Shown one piece after another: positions 1-9,198 of a stretch of DNA of 64,000 nucleotides. The stretch covers positions 1,984,001 to 2,048,000 of the forward strand of contig NZ_LR134384.1 of assembly GCF_900637655.1 (NCBI RefSeq). Reading direction: 5' to 3'. The notes under the pieces were generated by a model. The model was not told where the DNA came from and did no database searches. It saw nothing but the letters and a program-made list of their open reading frames with translations. How positions within the stretch are numbered: the stretch's first letter is position 1; each line of letters begins with the position of its first letter. The DNA comes from Segatella oris. Lineage in GTDB: Bacteria; Bacteroidota; Bacteroidia; Bacteroidales; Bacteroidaceae. Made by a program: the position numbers and the translations under genes.

Positions 1-632
1 ACCAGCCCTAATCGCTGCAATTCTTCAGCTGTACAAGTCTGAAGATCTGCCGATAATTCCAACAAATGTTTATCCACTTCCGTGTAAGGGTAAGCTTTTT
101 CTGCAAGAAAAGAGGTCAAAGGAGCGACGATACGTGACGACACAAGTTCACGGACTTCGCGGGAAGTATAATCACTTATTGAACCTAAAAGCGTGCTGAA
201 CATGGTTGCAGCATTATCAATCTTCACCGAGAAGTTACCACAAGCTCCCAAAGCTACCGGTATCTTATAGTTCGGTTCCATGTATTTCACAGGAGTCGCT
301 GTGCCCCAAAGCACATTCACCATCTCTGCCGTTCGAAAGAAATAGAAGCGCATCTTGTGCTCACTCTCCATACTCTGTGCCAGATTGAGCAACGTTGTGA
401 TAAACGGATGATTGTCCGTTGCAAGTTCATAAGTGTCAGGTTCTGTCAGAGTAGCCTTCACTTTTCCATCATAAACAAGGAGACAACCCTGGCCGGGAGC
501 AACGATGAGTTTACTCGAATTTTTAATTTCATCAGTAGTTGTTTCCATACAATGAAACAGGATATGCACATCTTGTTCTTTCCATTCTATGACGGAACGC
601 AACTGTCGTTTGAAGAGATTTTTAATTTTCAT
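1..632 (-). CDS. SPFH/Band-7 domain protein (YdjI-like), 5' part only
   Basis: The reverse strand reads open from an ATG at 632 to the window edge (about 210 residues, no stop). The N-terminus contains SVIEWKEQD, then a beta-rich stretch with LIVAPGQGCLLVYDGK, a TYEL segment and NHPFITTLL. This matches the start of the SPFH family sometimes called virion-core-protein-like or YdjI, which usually continues to a C-terminal zinc-ribbon or disordered tail. Such proteins form membrane-associated oligomers; the exact role is unknown. A TAATTTTG box lies about 60 bases upstream on this strand. The 3' end is outside the window, so total length and C-terminal domain cannot be judged. Confidence 0.75.
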   Translation of the reverse strand, partial: MKIKNLFKRQLRSVIEWKEQDVHILFHCMETTTDEIKNSSKLIVAPGQGCLLVYDGKVKATLTEPDTYELATDNHPFITTLLNLAQSMESEHKMRFYFFRTAEMVNVLWGTATPVKYMEPNYKIPVALGACGNFSVKIDNAATMFSTLLGSISDYTSREVRELVSSRIVAPLTSFLAEKAYPYTEVDKHLLELSADLQTCTAEELQRLGL

Positions 633-694
633 AGATGTTGGTGTTAAATTAAAAGCGCACACATAACATGCACCCTATCCTTAAAAGTCTGCTA

Positions 695-702
695 CAAAAT
701 TA
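695..702 (-). promoter_or_regulatory. -7 promoter box of the SPFH gene
   Basis: On the minus strand this reads TAATTTTG, a perfect match to the Bacteroidota -7 box TAnnTTTG, about 60 bases before the start codon at 632. No other minus-strand gene lies nearby. Confidence 0.5.
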
Positions 703-828
703 ACTAATTTATTCCTAAACATTCTATAAAACCCTTTATTTTTTATCATTTCCTTCGCCACTTCCCCTATTTTCTCTATTTTCGTGAAGAAAGAAAATCT
801 CAAAGAATGGGATGTATGTGGTATATAA

Positions 829-1296
829 CTATCTGGCATAAAGCCTGTTCGGGCAATCAAGAAACACAGAGGAAACGAACCCTTCACCGTTCATTCAACC
901 GACTGGACAGACAGCTTTGAGGAGCTTTGGGATTACCTTGTGCCTTCAGAAGACCATGCGCCGCCTGTCCAAGGCGAAGTAATCCACAGCTGTGGAAAGA
1001 TAAGTCGCGAGCTTCTTGGCAATGGCTCATGCAACTGGAGCCATGAATATAAAAGACTACCACAGGTTCTCCCCGACTATTTTTCCATGGGAAACCCTAT
1101 TCCTGCATCTGCCTTTTCTTCATCTCTGCAACCAAATCAGCAACAAGATGAAAACAAAGAATTAGCAGCCTTGGCTAAAAGTATTCATGCAGACAGCACG
1201 GAAGAAGACCTATACCGACTGACAGAACTGACTGTCAAATGGGTGATTGCCAACCCACAACCCATAAAACTGAAGCAAGTAAACTATCAAAAATAA
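829..1296 (+). pseudogene. Decayed conserved hypothetical gene, start codon lost
   Basis: After an in-frame stop at 826-828 the frame stays open to 1296. The translation has a family-like look: TVHSTDWTDSFEELWDYLV, then VQGEVIHSCGKISRELLGNG, then an acidic/helical tail ending DLYRLTELTVKWVIANPQP. I recognise the pattern 'ELWDYLVPS...VQGEV...NGSxNW' from small uncharacterised Bacteroidota proteins, but no function is known to me. The similarity-bearing sequence begins upstream of the only available start (GTG at 940), and no ATG precedes it, so the gene looks 5'-decayed. It could still be translated from a rare start codon. Confidence 0.4.
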
Positions 1297-2122
1297 CAAA
1301 ACAAGACAGGAGTTTCATTCAAAAGACATCACCGTGCAGTGCAAAAAGGAAACACTTGGCAAGCCATTGGTTCACTCTTTGATACATAGATAAACGGAGA
1401 AAGCAACACGCATAGCGTCAACTTTTCCTTTCAAGACATAGATTTCATTAGGAATAGGAATGCCACCGTTTAGCAAAATCAAAGGTCTCAAAGGAGACAA
1501 AGCTGTGTGAACAAGTCATATCTTGGAATATATCAAACAGAAACATCACCTCTAAAACGTCTTGCTTTCTGTAAAGATTATATCCATTTTTTAACACTTC
1601 CAGACCTCACCAAATAGAAATGAAAACTCACTTTCAATGTCTGTGCAAAGCCATTTTATGACTTCGACACCCTCGCTTTTATCACTTTGCCTTGTAACAT
1701 CGGTCATTTCGTCTTGCTTTCTGTATCACTTTACCGTCTAAAGTGACTGAAAACATCACGCATTTTGATGCAGATTGCGAGGTAATTCAATAGAAAACGC
1801 AATGCTTTTCAGCATGGCATCACACTACAATCTACCTTGTATTTTGCAACACATTGATTGTCAACACATTATGATTTCCTCAAAAACAGGGCATATTTTG
1901 AATGAAAGAGCATTCCATTTCAAATACACGAGCATTGCAACGACAATCGTAAATGTTTTTCAAAAGAGTGGTTTTTACTTCCTTATTTGCAACTATACGA
2001 AACAACTCCTTTGATTTTGTGAACAACGTTTCTATCTGTCACCTGCCCACACCATGCTATCCATAGAGTATTGTGGCCTAATTCGTAGGACAGCATCTCT
2101 TCTGTTCCACCTGAAGAGCATA
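1297..2122. other. Gene desert with dispersed element copy A
   Basis: About 830 bases without a convincing gene; the only longer reading frame (1775-2014) has no recognisable features. From about 1660 it holds copy A of the dispersed intergenic element described separately. The part from 1297 to 1660 shows nothing I recognise. Confidence 0.6.
1660..1965. repeat. Dispersed intergenic element, copy A
   Basis: Contains the core TGATGCAGATTGC at 1766-1778, the block GGTAATTCAATAGAAA shared with copy C, a CAACACATTGATTGTCAAC block also close to copy C, and a decayed GCATAT (1891-1896) / ATACAC (1924-1929) hairpin pair that is intact in copies C and E. It sits between the decayed gene at 829-1296 and the 3' end of panD. 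Confidence 0.65.
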
Positions 2123-2467
2123 TTAAAGTTTGTTTCCCTCCTTTGGGAAAACAACTATAGGCGTATAGTTCTTGGCCTCTTCGAAATCCATAAGAGCATA
2201 GGCAATGATGATAACGACGTCACCGACCTGGACTTTACGCGCAGCAGCACCATTCAAACAGATACAGCCGGAGCCACGTTCTCCCTTGATGATGTAGGTT
2301 TCAAACCGTTCACCATTATTGTTGTTGACAATCTGAACCTTCTCTCCTGCAATCAAATGGGCAGCATCCAATAAATCCTCATCTATCGTAATACTCCCCA
2401 TATACTTCAGATTGGCTTCCGTAACCGTAACACAATGAAGCTTACTTTTTAATACTTCTATCATCAT
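2123..2467 (-). CDS. panD: Aspartate 1-decarboxylase
   Basis: Makes beta-alanine from L-aspartate for pantothenate synthesis, using a pyruvoyl group made by self-cleavage. The 114-aa product has the family features: Lys9, [17 protein letters not shown] with cleavage between Gly24 and Ser25, RFETY around residue 54, and NGAAA. Starting at 2467 (Met-Met) puts the cleavage site exactly at Gly24-Ser25 as in E. coli. The open frame extends further upstream, but that extension lies inside panC and has no homology. The start is one base after the panC stop, so the two genes are almost certainly co-transcribed and translationally coupled. Confidence 0.95.
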   Translation of the reverse strand: MMIEVLKSKLHCVTVTEANLKYMGSITIDEDLLDAAHLIAGEKVQIVNNNNGERFETYIIKGERGSGCICLNGAAARKVQVGDVVIIIAYALMDFEEAKNYTPIVVFPKEGNKL

Positions 2468-2468
2468 C

Positions 2469-3326
2469 TTATCTGTTCTCCCTATATCTGATATGATCAA
2501 TGAGACGGATTGGAGTCTTGCCACAATAGACCGTGACACAGCCAACAACACCATCACACGCATTCCAATTATCAACCGTTTGAAGGCTATCGCCATCCAC
2601 TATCTCAAAATATTCGACCTCAAGTCCGTTGACTGCGTTAATCTGTTCAACGACTTTATCGTGAGTTTCCTTGACAGTATGCGACTGTGAGAAGTCTACA
2701 CTGTCTTTCAATGCTTGATATATTGCCGGAGCGATTGCGCGTTCCTCATCAGTCAGCAAACAGTTGCGGCTACTCATAGCCAAGCCATCTGCTTCACGGA
2801 CAATCGGACATTCTACAATCTGTACATTACTATTAATGAACTTCACAAGTTGCTTGATGACCGCAATCTGCTGCCAATCTTTCTCTCCGAAATAGGCTTT
2901 ATCCGGCTTTACAATATAAAACAAACGGCTGACAACCTGACACACGCCATTGAAATGGCCCGGACGACGCGCGCCTTCCATGACTGTTGAGACAGGAGGA
3001 AACTCAAAATGACGCATATCCGGAGTCGGATAAATCTCCTCTACGCTTGGGGCAAACAGATAATCTGCACCACAAGCTTCTGCCAACTGACAATCGGCTT
3101 CCAATGTACGAGGATAACGCTCAAGATCATTTTTATCATTAAACTGGGTAGGATTGAGGAACACAGAAACCACTGTCACTTCATTATCCTTCACACTGCG
3201 CCTGATCAAAGAAGCATGTCCCTCATGCAATGCTCCCATTGTAGGCACTAAACCAATCTTCTTCCCTTCTTTACGAGCACAGAAAAGCTCATTCTGAAGT
3301 TCAACTGTCTTTCTGAAAACTTTCAT
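2469..3326 (-). CDS. panC: Pantothenate synthetase (pantoate-beta-alanine ligase)
   Basis: Joins pantoate and beta-alanine with ATP to form pantothenate, the coenzyme A precursor. The 285-aa protein has full family length and the HIGH-type nucleotide-binding motif [10 protein letters not shown] at residues 28-37, GEKDWQQ at 147-153 and SSRN at 185-188. It is the first gene of a panC-panD pair; panD, whose product supplies beta-alanine, starts one base after the stop. It is transcribed divergently from the GlgA-like gene at 3494. No perfect TAnnTTTG box is visible before it. Confidence 0.97.
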   Translation of the reverse strand: MKVFRKTVELQNELFCARKEGKKIGLVPTMGALHEGHASLIRRSVKDNEVTVVSVFLNPTQFNDKNDLERYPRTLEADCQLAEACGADYLFAPSVEEIYPTPDMRHFEFPPVSTVMEGARRPGHFNGVCQVVSRLFYIVKPDKAYFGEKDWQQIAVIKQLVKFINSNVQIVECPIVREADGLAMSSRNCLLTDEERAIAPAIYQALKDSVDFSQSHTVKETHDKVVEQINAVNGLEVEYFEIVDGDSLQTVDNWNACDGVVGCVTVYCGKTPIRLIDHIRYRENR

Positions 3327-3461
3327 TCTATTTATTCAAATCGAACCGCAAAATAACAACTTTTTTCTTAAATAAGAAAGAATATTTTTAAAAATATGCC
3401 AATAAACACCCCTATTCCTGGCTTTATACGCATTTTTCTCACATTATTCGCATTTTTTTTA

Positions 3462-3469
3462 TACCTTTG
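3462..3469 (+). promoter_or_regulatory. -7 promoter box for the GlgA-like gene
   Basis: TACCTTTG matches TAnnTTTG, 25 bases before the ATG at 3494. No clear TTTG -33 box is seen. Confidence 0.55.
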
Positions 3470-3493
3470 TAGCACTCAAATTTGAAAATTGAC

Positions 3494-4309
3494 ATGGCAA
3501 AGAAAGTATTATTCATCAATCAAGAAATTACTCCGTACGTTCCTGAAACGAATATGTCAATCATGGGACGTGACTTACCACAGAAAGCACAGGAGGCCGG
3601 ACTTGAGATCAGAACGTTTATGCCCAAATGGGGTAATATCAATGAACGGCGTGGCCAACTGCATGAAGTGATTAGGCTTTCAGGTATGAATCTCATCATT
3701 GATGATACCGACCACCCTCTGATTATCAAGGTAGCGTCTATCCCACAATCAAGGATTCAGGTCTATTTTATAGATAATGATGATTATTTTACCAAGCGTC
3801 AGATGACAACAGATGAAGCAGGTGAAGAGTATGCTGATAATGGAGAGCGTGCCATTTTCTTTGCGCGAGGCGTCTTGGAGACAGTAAAGAAACTGCGATG
3901 GACTCCAGATATCATTCATTGTCAAGGCTGGATGAGTGCCGTTGTGCCTTTCTATATCAAGAAAGCCTACCACGAAGAGCCTTCATTTGCAAATACTAAG
4001 ATAGTAACTTCGCTTTTCTCTGAGCAACTGAAAGGCGATTTAGGAAGTAAATTCAAATCAACCGTAGCTTTCAGAGATGCCAAGAAAGAATTGGTAGCAG
4101 GCTATAATGAGAAGTTTGACTTCTTTGAATTAGGGAAACTTGCAATCGACTACAGTGACGGTATCATTGAAGCTCGCCCCAAAGTCAATAAGAACCTGTT
4201 GGATTATGCAGCTGAAAAGAAATTGCCAGTTCTTAATTATCCAGGTGAAGATTTCATGAAGTCATATATAGACTTCTATGAAAAGATATGCCCATCAGGT
4301 GAAGAATAA
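3494..4309 (+). CDS. Short glycogen/starch-synthase-like protein (GT5 N-terminal domain only)
   Basis: A 271-aa protein resembling the N-terminal Rossmann half of GlgA: KKVLFINQEITPYVP at the start, an NGERAIFFARGVLE segment and PDIIHCQGWMSAVVP, equivalent to the 'HxHDWH' region. Genuine GlgA is about 470-550 aa and has a second Rossmann domain with the catalytic C-terminal EXXXGG region; that half is missing. The ADP-glucose-binding KTGGL motif near the N-terminus is also not recognisable (PETNMSIMGRDLP instead). A catalytic role is therefore doubtful. The ATG at 3494 is preferred over an in-frame TTG at 3482. Next to panC and followed by a DUF4270 lipoprotein. Confidence 0.8.
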   Translation: MAKKVLFINQEITPYVPETNMSIMGRDLPQKAQEAGLEIRTFMPKWGNINERRGQLHEVIRLSGMNLIIDDTDHPLIIKVASIPQSRIQVYFIDNDDYFTKRQMTTDEAGEEYADNGERAIFFARGVLETVKKLRWTPDIIHCQGWMSAVVPFYIKKAYHEEPSFANTKIVTSLFSEQLKGDLGSKFKSTVAFRDAKKELVAGYNEKFDFFELGKLAIDYSDGIIEARPKVNKNLLDYAAEKKLPVLNYPGEDFMKSYIDFYEKICPSGEE

Positions 4310-4330
4310 TCATATAAAACATTCATCAAA

Positions 4331-5755
4331 ATGAAACTGAAAACGCTTACAAGCCTTTTACTTGTATCTCTGATTATAATTTCTTGTGACGATTCTACAG
4401 ATGGTATCGGTACAACTCTCACAAATAAACGTGATCAGTTGGACATTACTACAGATACTTTCAATGTTACGACGAAATCTATTGCGGCCAATGCCGTACT
4501 GTCAAGGAACATCAGTGGCTATATTGGTAAATTCAAAGACCCCGAGACCGAAACAGATATTACAGCTGATTTCATGACACAGTTTGGTGTACTTGAGAAC
4601 TTCTACCTCCCTGAATTCAAGAACATTGTGTCTAAGGAAAACGGTCTTGTCTATGCAGATTCATGTGAGATTAGACTGTATAACGAAGATACTGTCGGCG
4701 ACTCTTTGGCGCCAATGCATTTGAAGATGTATGAATTAAGTAAGCCTGTCAGCGACAGTAAAGACTACTATACAAACTTTGATCCCGTTCAGGAGAACTA
4801 TATTCGCAATGGAGGTCTCACCGTTGAAAAGGCATATACCTTAGCAGACGTAACGAGTTCGGACAAGGAAAAGAAAGCAAAAGGTTACAGTCCGAGCATT
4901 CGTATACCACTCAATAAGCCTTATACTGACAATAATGGAAAGACTTATAAGAACTATGGTACTTATATCATGCAGAAATATTACAGTCCGGATTCTGTAA
5001 ATTTCAAGAATTCATATAAGCTGATTCATAACATCATGCCAGGCTTCTACTTCAAGTCTGTTGGGGGTTCTGGCTCTATCGGTAAGATTTTCAACTCTAT
5101 TTTATTTGTCTACTTCCGCATGCAGTATAAGGATTCTGTGTATACAAGAGCTGCCACATTCGGTGGTACACAGGAAGTTATGCAGACTACTCACATCGTC
5201 AACGACGGCAATGCACTTCAGCAGTTGATAAATAATCAAAGCGACACTTATCTCAAAACACCAGCTGGTATCTTTACCCAGATGACTCTTCCTGTTGAGG
5301 AAATCGTTGCTGGACATGAGAAAGACAGCATCAATAGTGCTAAGATTACATTGCAGCGAATTAATAATTCATCAACAAACAACTATGCATTGGAAGCTCC
5401 CAAACAAGTGCTGATGATTCCTGTTGACAGCATACAAACATTCTTTGAACATCATAATTACACGAATTACAAGAACTCTTTTGTGGCAAAATTGAACCAA
5501 AACGGTTATACTTTCAACAATATCAGTTCTATTATTCGCACGATGTATGAGAGTAAGAAAAATGGAACTGCATCGCCAAACTGGAACCAAGTGGTTGTCA
5601 TTCCAGTGACAACAACCAGCATGAGCATTCAAAACGGAGGATATACTTCGACCTATCAAACCGGAGTCTATCACGACATGTCGATAAAGAGCACCAAGAT
5701 AGAGGGGGGGAATACACCTGTCAAGCTCACGGTGATATACAGTAAATTCAAATAG
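4331..5755 (+). CDS. DUF4270 domain lipoprotein
   Basis: A 474-aa secreted protein with a lipoprotein signal peptide (hydrophobic residues 8-18, lipobox ending in Cys19, followed by acidic DDS, compatible with surface export in Bacteroidota). The body is beta-rich with repeated YMQKYY, GxYF and LTVIYSKF segments, typical of DUF4270, an uncharacterised Bacteroidota family. It follows the GlgA-like gene by 21 bases and probably shares its transcript. Its biochemical role is unknown. Confidence 0.85.
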   Translation: MKLKTLTSLLLVSLIIISCDDSTDGIGTTLTNKRDQLDITTDTFNVTTKSIAANAVLSRNISGYIGKFKDPETETDITADFMTQFGVLENFYLPEFKNIVSKENGLVYADSCEIRLYNEDTVGDSLAPMHLKMYELSKPVSDSKDYYTNFDPVQENYIRNGGLTVEKAYTLADVTSSDKEKKAKGYSPSIRIPLNKPYTDNNGKTYKNYGTYIMQKYYSPDSVNFKNSYKLIHNIMPGFYFKSVGGSGSIGKIFNSILFVYFRMQYKDSVYTRAATFGGTQEVMQTTHIVNDGNALQQLINNQSDTYLKTPAGIFTQMTLPVEEIVAGHEKDSINSAKITLQRINNSSTNNYALEAPKQVLMIPVDSIQTFFEHHNYTNYKNSFVAKLNQNGYTFNNISSIIRTMYESKKNGTASPNWNQVVVIPVTTTSMSIQNGGYTSTYQTGVYHDMSIKSTKIEGGNTPVKLTVIYSKFK

Positions 5756-5765
5756 ATCATCCAAC

Positions 5766-5897
5766 ATGGCTGATAATTTTCTTGAACGTCAACGTCAGAG
5801 TTACGAGGAACGCAAACAGCAATGGCTGAAAAACAAGAAACATCTCACCAAGATTAAAAGGCCTCGCCCTGAAAAACCCGAAGACGAAGCATTGTAG
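5766..5897 (+). CDS. Conserved small basic protein, 43 aa
   Basis: ATG at 5766 and TAG at 5895-5897 frame a 43-residue protein beginning MADNFLERQRQSYEERK and ending in a Lys/Pro/Arg-rich then acidic tail. It starts ten bases after the DUF4270 stop and is followed directly by a strong terminator, so it looks like the last gene of the unit. Short proteins starting MADN(F/Y)LE are common in Bacteroidota and often left unannotated. Charged, helical, no membrane segment; function unknown. Confidence 0.6.
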   Translation: MADNFLERQRQSYEERKQQWLKNKKHLTKIKRPRPEKPEDEAL

Positions 5898-5909
5898 ATA
5901 AATATAGAT

Positions 5910-5941
5910 AAAGCCGAGACCACGTTACAAGTCTCGGCTTT
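5910..5941 (+). terminator. Rho-independent-type hairpin
   Basis: Perfect 11-bp stem AAAGCCGAGAC (5910-5920) / GTCTCGGCTTT (5931-5941) with a 10-base loop, directly after the 43-aa gene. Confidence 0.8.
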
Positions 5942-5967
5942 ATGTCCTGATTAACATAAATACAATT

Positions 5968-7719
5968 ATGAAAAAACTCTTTTCAATCCTCCTTTTGACG
6001 GCATTAAGTATCGCTTCTTATGCAACAGAAAAGACCGTCTCACTTAGATTTATTGAGACCAGTGACGTACATGGAAGCTTCTTTCCTTACGACTTCACAA
6101 ACCGTAAACCACGGCAAGGTTCAATGGCACGAGTAAGCAGTTATGTTAAACAACTGCGTAAACAATATGGCAATAACGTTGTCTTGCTTGACAATGGCGA
6201 CATCTTGCAAGGACAACCTACCAGCTATTTCTACAACTATGTAGCCACTAATGACATCAATATTGCTGCAGAGGTCATCAATTATTTAGGCTATTCTGCC
6301 CAGACTATCGGCAACCATGACATCGAGCCGGGACATGCCGTATATGACAAATGGATTAAAGAAGTGAAATGCCCGGTTATTGCTTGCAATGTAATCAATA
6401 AGAAAACAGGCAAGCCCTACACACAACCTTACGCCATTCTGAAACGCAATGGCGTAAAGATAGCCGTTCTCGGCATGCTGACACCGGCTATTCCAAACTG
6501 GCTGACAGAAAATATTTGGAAAGGACTACGCTTTGAAGACATGGTCACTTCAGCAAAAAAATGGATGAAGATTATTCAAGAGAAAGAGCATCCTGACGTT
6601 GTTGTAGGCCTATTCCACAGTGGACGTGAAGGCGGAATCACAACAAGTGAATACCAAGAAGATGCGAGTTGCGCTGTAGCTAAGCAGGTTCCAGGCTTCG
6701 ATGTCATTATGTTCGGTCATGACCACACGCGTTTCAACCAGAAGATAAAGAATATTGAGGGCAAGGAAGTGCTCTGTATAGACCCGGCCAACAATGCAAT
6801 GACAGTGGCTCAAGCCGATGTTACACTCACGCTTCATAATGGGAAAGTAACTAAAAAGCAGGTTACAGGCACCTTAGTTGACGTTACCCAGATGCAAGTA
6901 GATGAAGAATACATGGCACATTTCAAGCCGCAGATTGCCAAAGTGAACAACTTTGTAGACCGAGTTATCGGTAATTTCACCAATACAATTTACACTCGTG
7001 ACAGCTATTTCGGTTCAAGTGCGTTCAATGACTTTATCCTTAATCTTGAATTACAAATCACCAAGGCCGATATTGCCTTTAATGCCCCACTCCAATTCAA
7101 TGCATCTATCAAGGCAGGTCCCGTGAGAGTGGCCGACATGTTCAATCTTTATAGGTTTGAAAATCAGCTTTACGTCATGCGGCTGACAGGTGAAGAAATC
7201 AGAAAACACCTTGAAATGAGCTATGACCTTTGGGTCAACACGATGAAATCTCCCGATGACCATCTTCTCCTTTTAGCTGATACACGCGGTGATGCCCAGC
7301 GTTTAGGCTTCAAGAACTTCACCTTCAACTTTGATTCAGCAGCAGGAATTGACTATATTGTCGACGTGACAAAGCCCGACGGCCAAAAGGTAAAGATACT
7401 GCAAATGTCAAACGGGCAGCCCTTTGACGAGCACAAATGGTACACTGTTGCTATTAATAGTTATCGTGGAAACGGCGGTGGAGAGTTGCTTACGAAAGGA
7501 GCAGGCATTCCAAAAGACAGTCTCAACAGCAGGATTATCTACCGCAGTCCACGCGACCAAAGATATTATCTGATGCAGGAAATTGAGAAGATGGGGACAG
7601 TGACTCCAAAGGCAAACAACAACTGGAAGTTTGTTCCGGAGAACTGGACCAAGCCTGCAGCAACACGCGACAGCTTGCTGTTGTTTGGTTATACGCCTAA
7701 TCCTAAAGACGAAAAATAA
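5968..7719 (+). CDS. Secreted metallophosphoesterase / 5'-nucleotidase
   Basis: A 583-aa two-domain UshA-type enzyme. A cleavable signal peptide (about residues 1-19) sends it to the periplasm. The calcineurin-like metal site is complete: DVH at 33-35, NGDILQG at 75-81, GNHDIE at 114-119, FHS near 215 and GHDHT at 249-253. The C-terminal half is the 5'-nucleotidase substrate domain, with an FNAPLQF segment and an SYRGNGGGEL segment near the end. It likely hydrolyses nucleotides or related phosphate esters. Its stop overlaps the next start by one base (TAATG), so nudC is coupled to it. Confidence 0.93.
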   Translation: MKKLFSILLLTALSIASYATEKTVSLRFIETSDVHGSFFPYDFTNRKPRQGSMARVSSYVKQLRKQYGNNVVLLDNGDILQGQPTSYFYNYVATNDINIAAEVINYLGYSAQTIGNHDIEPGHAVYDKWIKEVKCPVIACNVINKKTGKPYTQPYAILKRNGVKIAVLGMLTPAIPNWLTENIWKGLRFEDMVTSAKKWMKIIQEKEHPDVVVGLFHSGREGGITTSEYQEDASCAVAKQVPGFDVIMFGHDHTRFNQKIKNIEGKEVLCIDPANNAMTVAQADVTLTLHNGKVTKKQVTGTLVDVTQMQVDEEYMAHFKPQIAKVNNFVDRVIGNFTNTIYTRDSYFGSSAFNDFILNLELQITKADIAFNAPLQFNASIKAGPVRVADMFNLYRFENQLYVMRLTGEEIRKHLEMSYDLWVNTMKSPDDHLLLLADTRGDAQRLGFKNFTFNFDSAAGIDYIVDVTKPDGQKVKILQMSNGQPFDEHKWYTVAINSYRGNGGGELLTKGAGIPKDSLNSRIIYRSPRDQRYYLMQEIEKMGTVTPKANNNWKFVPENWTKPAATRDSLLLFGYTPNPKDEK

Positions 7720-8489
7720 TGCAACGCCTTTGGTTTATATTCTGTAAAGGAGACATCATGCTTGAGAAACTCCCCGATGGAAGCTATACAATTCCAGAAG
7801 GGGAGCAAGCTCCTCTACCGACAAAAGAATGGACACACATTCTGAATGTCACGCCGATGGACAACGGAGAAGAGGTTAAAACCTTCATGATTGATAATCC
7901 TGTCAGCAACCATCCACGCTATGAGATGTGCGGCCTCCGCAAGAGTTTCTATTATCTATCCAACGAACTATATCTCAAGGCTGGTAAATGTCAGGAACTC
8001 CTTTACTGGGATCAAAACACAAAGTTCTGTGGAGTTTGCGGTGCACCGATGAAGATGCACACTGATATCAGCAAGCGTTGTATCAACTGTGGAAAGGAAG
8101 TGTGGCCTTCTTTGGCTACAGCTATCATCGTACTCATCCAAAGGAACGATGAAGTATTGCTTGTTCACGCCCGCAACTTCAAAGGCGACTTCTATGGACT
8201 CGTAGCAGGTTTTGTAGAAACTGGTGAGACTTTGGAAGAAGCCGTGCATCGCGAAGTGTTGGAAGAAACAGGAATAACCATTGAAAATCTCCATTATTTC
8301 GGCAGTCAGCCATGGCCCTATCCCAGCGGATTGATGATTGGTTTTACAGCCGATTACGTCAGTGGAAACATTCATCTGCAAAAAGAAGAATTGTCAAAAG
8401 GGGCATGGTTCACTAAAGATAATCTTCCCAATATTCCCGAAAAACTGAGTATTGCAAGAAGAATGCTTGATGACTGGATAATCAAATAA
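7719..8489 (+). CDS. nudC: NAD(+)/NADH diphosphatase (Nudix, NudC type)
   Basis: A 256-aa protein with a zinc ribbon (Cys104, 107, 121, 124), a full Nudix box at about 164-186 (GFVETGETLEE...EETGI) and the NudC signature SQPWP at 196-200. The family cleaves NAD(H) to NMN(H) and AMP and can remove NAD caps from RNA. The start at 7719 overlaps the preceding stop; it is preferred over Met14 at 7758 because the early LWFIF stretch resembles the aromatic N-terminus of Bacteroidota homologues, although an AGGAG-like sequence precedes 7758. The neighbouring 5'-nucleotidase could act on the mononucleotide products. Confidence 0.93.
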   Translation: MQRLWFIFCKGDIMLEKLPDGSYTIPEGEQAPLPTKEWTHILNVTPMDNGEEVKTFMIDNPVSNHPRYEMCGLRKSFYYLSNELYLKAGKCQELLYWDQNTKFCGVCGAPMKMHTDISKRCINCGKEVWPSLATAIIVLIQRNDEVLLVHARNFKGDFYGLVAGFVETGETLEEAVHREVLEETGITIENLHYFGSQPWPYPSGLMIGFTADYVSGNIHLQKEELSKGAWFTKDNLPNIPEKLSIARRMLDDWIIK

Positions 8490-9198
8490 GCTGTCAAGCA
8501 AAACAACACGTAGGCCATTATTACTCTATCCAATGTAAACAACCTAAACATCTGCATGAGTCCACCATTCAACAGCAAACATCATTTAGGGCTGTAAACC
8601 TATAAACGAAATTTATGTTAATTTTCATCATATAAGTTTACAAATGCTTTCACGAGCTTTGCATATTTGAAACGAAAGGCTGTTTCGCTTAAAAAACACA
8701 CTAACTTTTAACAACAAGCAAAACATTGACTATCAGAACATTACGGTTATTCCCACAAAATCAAACACAATATAACATCAAAAAGTGATGTCATTTGCGT
8801 CAAATCGCCATGTAACTTGCCACAGATTATCGCATGATATGACTCAAATAGCCATGCAATCTGCATCAAAACACAGCGTATCATGAATGATATTGCACAC
8901 TAACCTCTTTGAAACAAAAAGATTACACCTATTTTTCTGCTATTCTTCTTCTATCTATGTCTGCCCTAAAGTGTTAAAAATGAGCAGCTAATTTTACAAA
9001 AATACAATTTGAATATCATATTATCTGAAGAAATCCACAACTGAAAGTAAGATATCTGAAGCCGTAAACTATTCTCCTTCTCTACACATAAAGACACAAA
9101 AGAAAACAGAAAGTAAAGGAGCTATCCATTCAAGATCAGAAAATGACAGAAGCAAAAGGCCTCGAAAGTTATTTTATAACAAACTCTCAAAGCTTTCC
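8490..9198. other. Gene desert between convergent genes, with element copy B
   Basis: About 700 AT-rich bases with no convincing reading frame or structural RNA. The centre (about 8740-8905) carries copy B of the dispersed element. The rest, 8906-9198, shows only low-complexity AT-rich sequence. Confidence 0.6.
8740..8905. repeat. Dispersed intergenic element, copy B
   Basis: Holds the core GCAATCTGCATCA at 8856-8868 and several related pieces (TTTGCGTCAAAT, CCATGTAACTTGC, GACTCAAATAGCCATG), then AACACAGCGTATCATGAAT, which resembles the left arm of the GCGTAT...ATACGC hairpin of copies C and E. Confidence 0.6.

Noticed and set aside
681..887. 68-codon minus-strand frame
   Set aside because: No family pattern, poor start, overlaps the promoter of the SPFH gene and the decayed gene on the other strand.
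1775..2014. 79-codon plus-strand frame
   Set aside because: Lies inside element copy A, whose relatives elsewhere do not keep this frame.
2040..2122. Riboswitch or RNA leader next to panD
   Set aside because: It is at the 3' end of the pan genes and shows no conserved structure.
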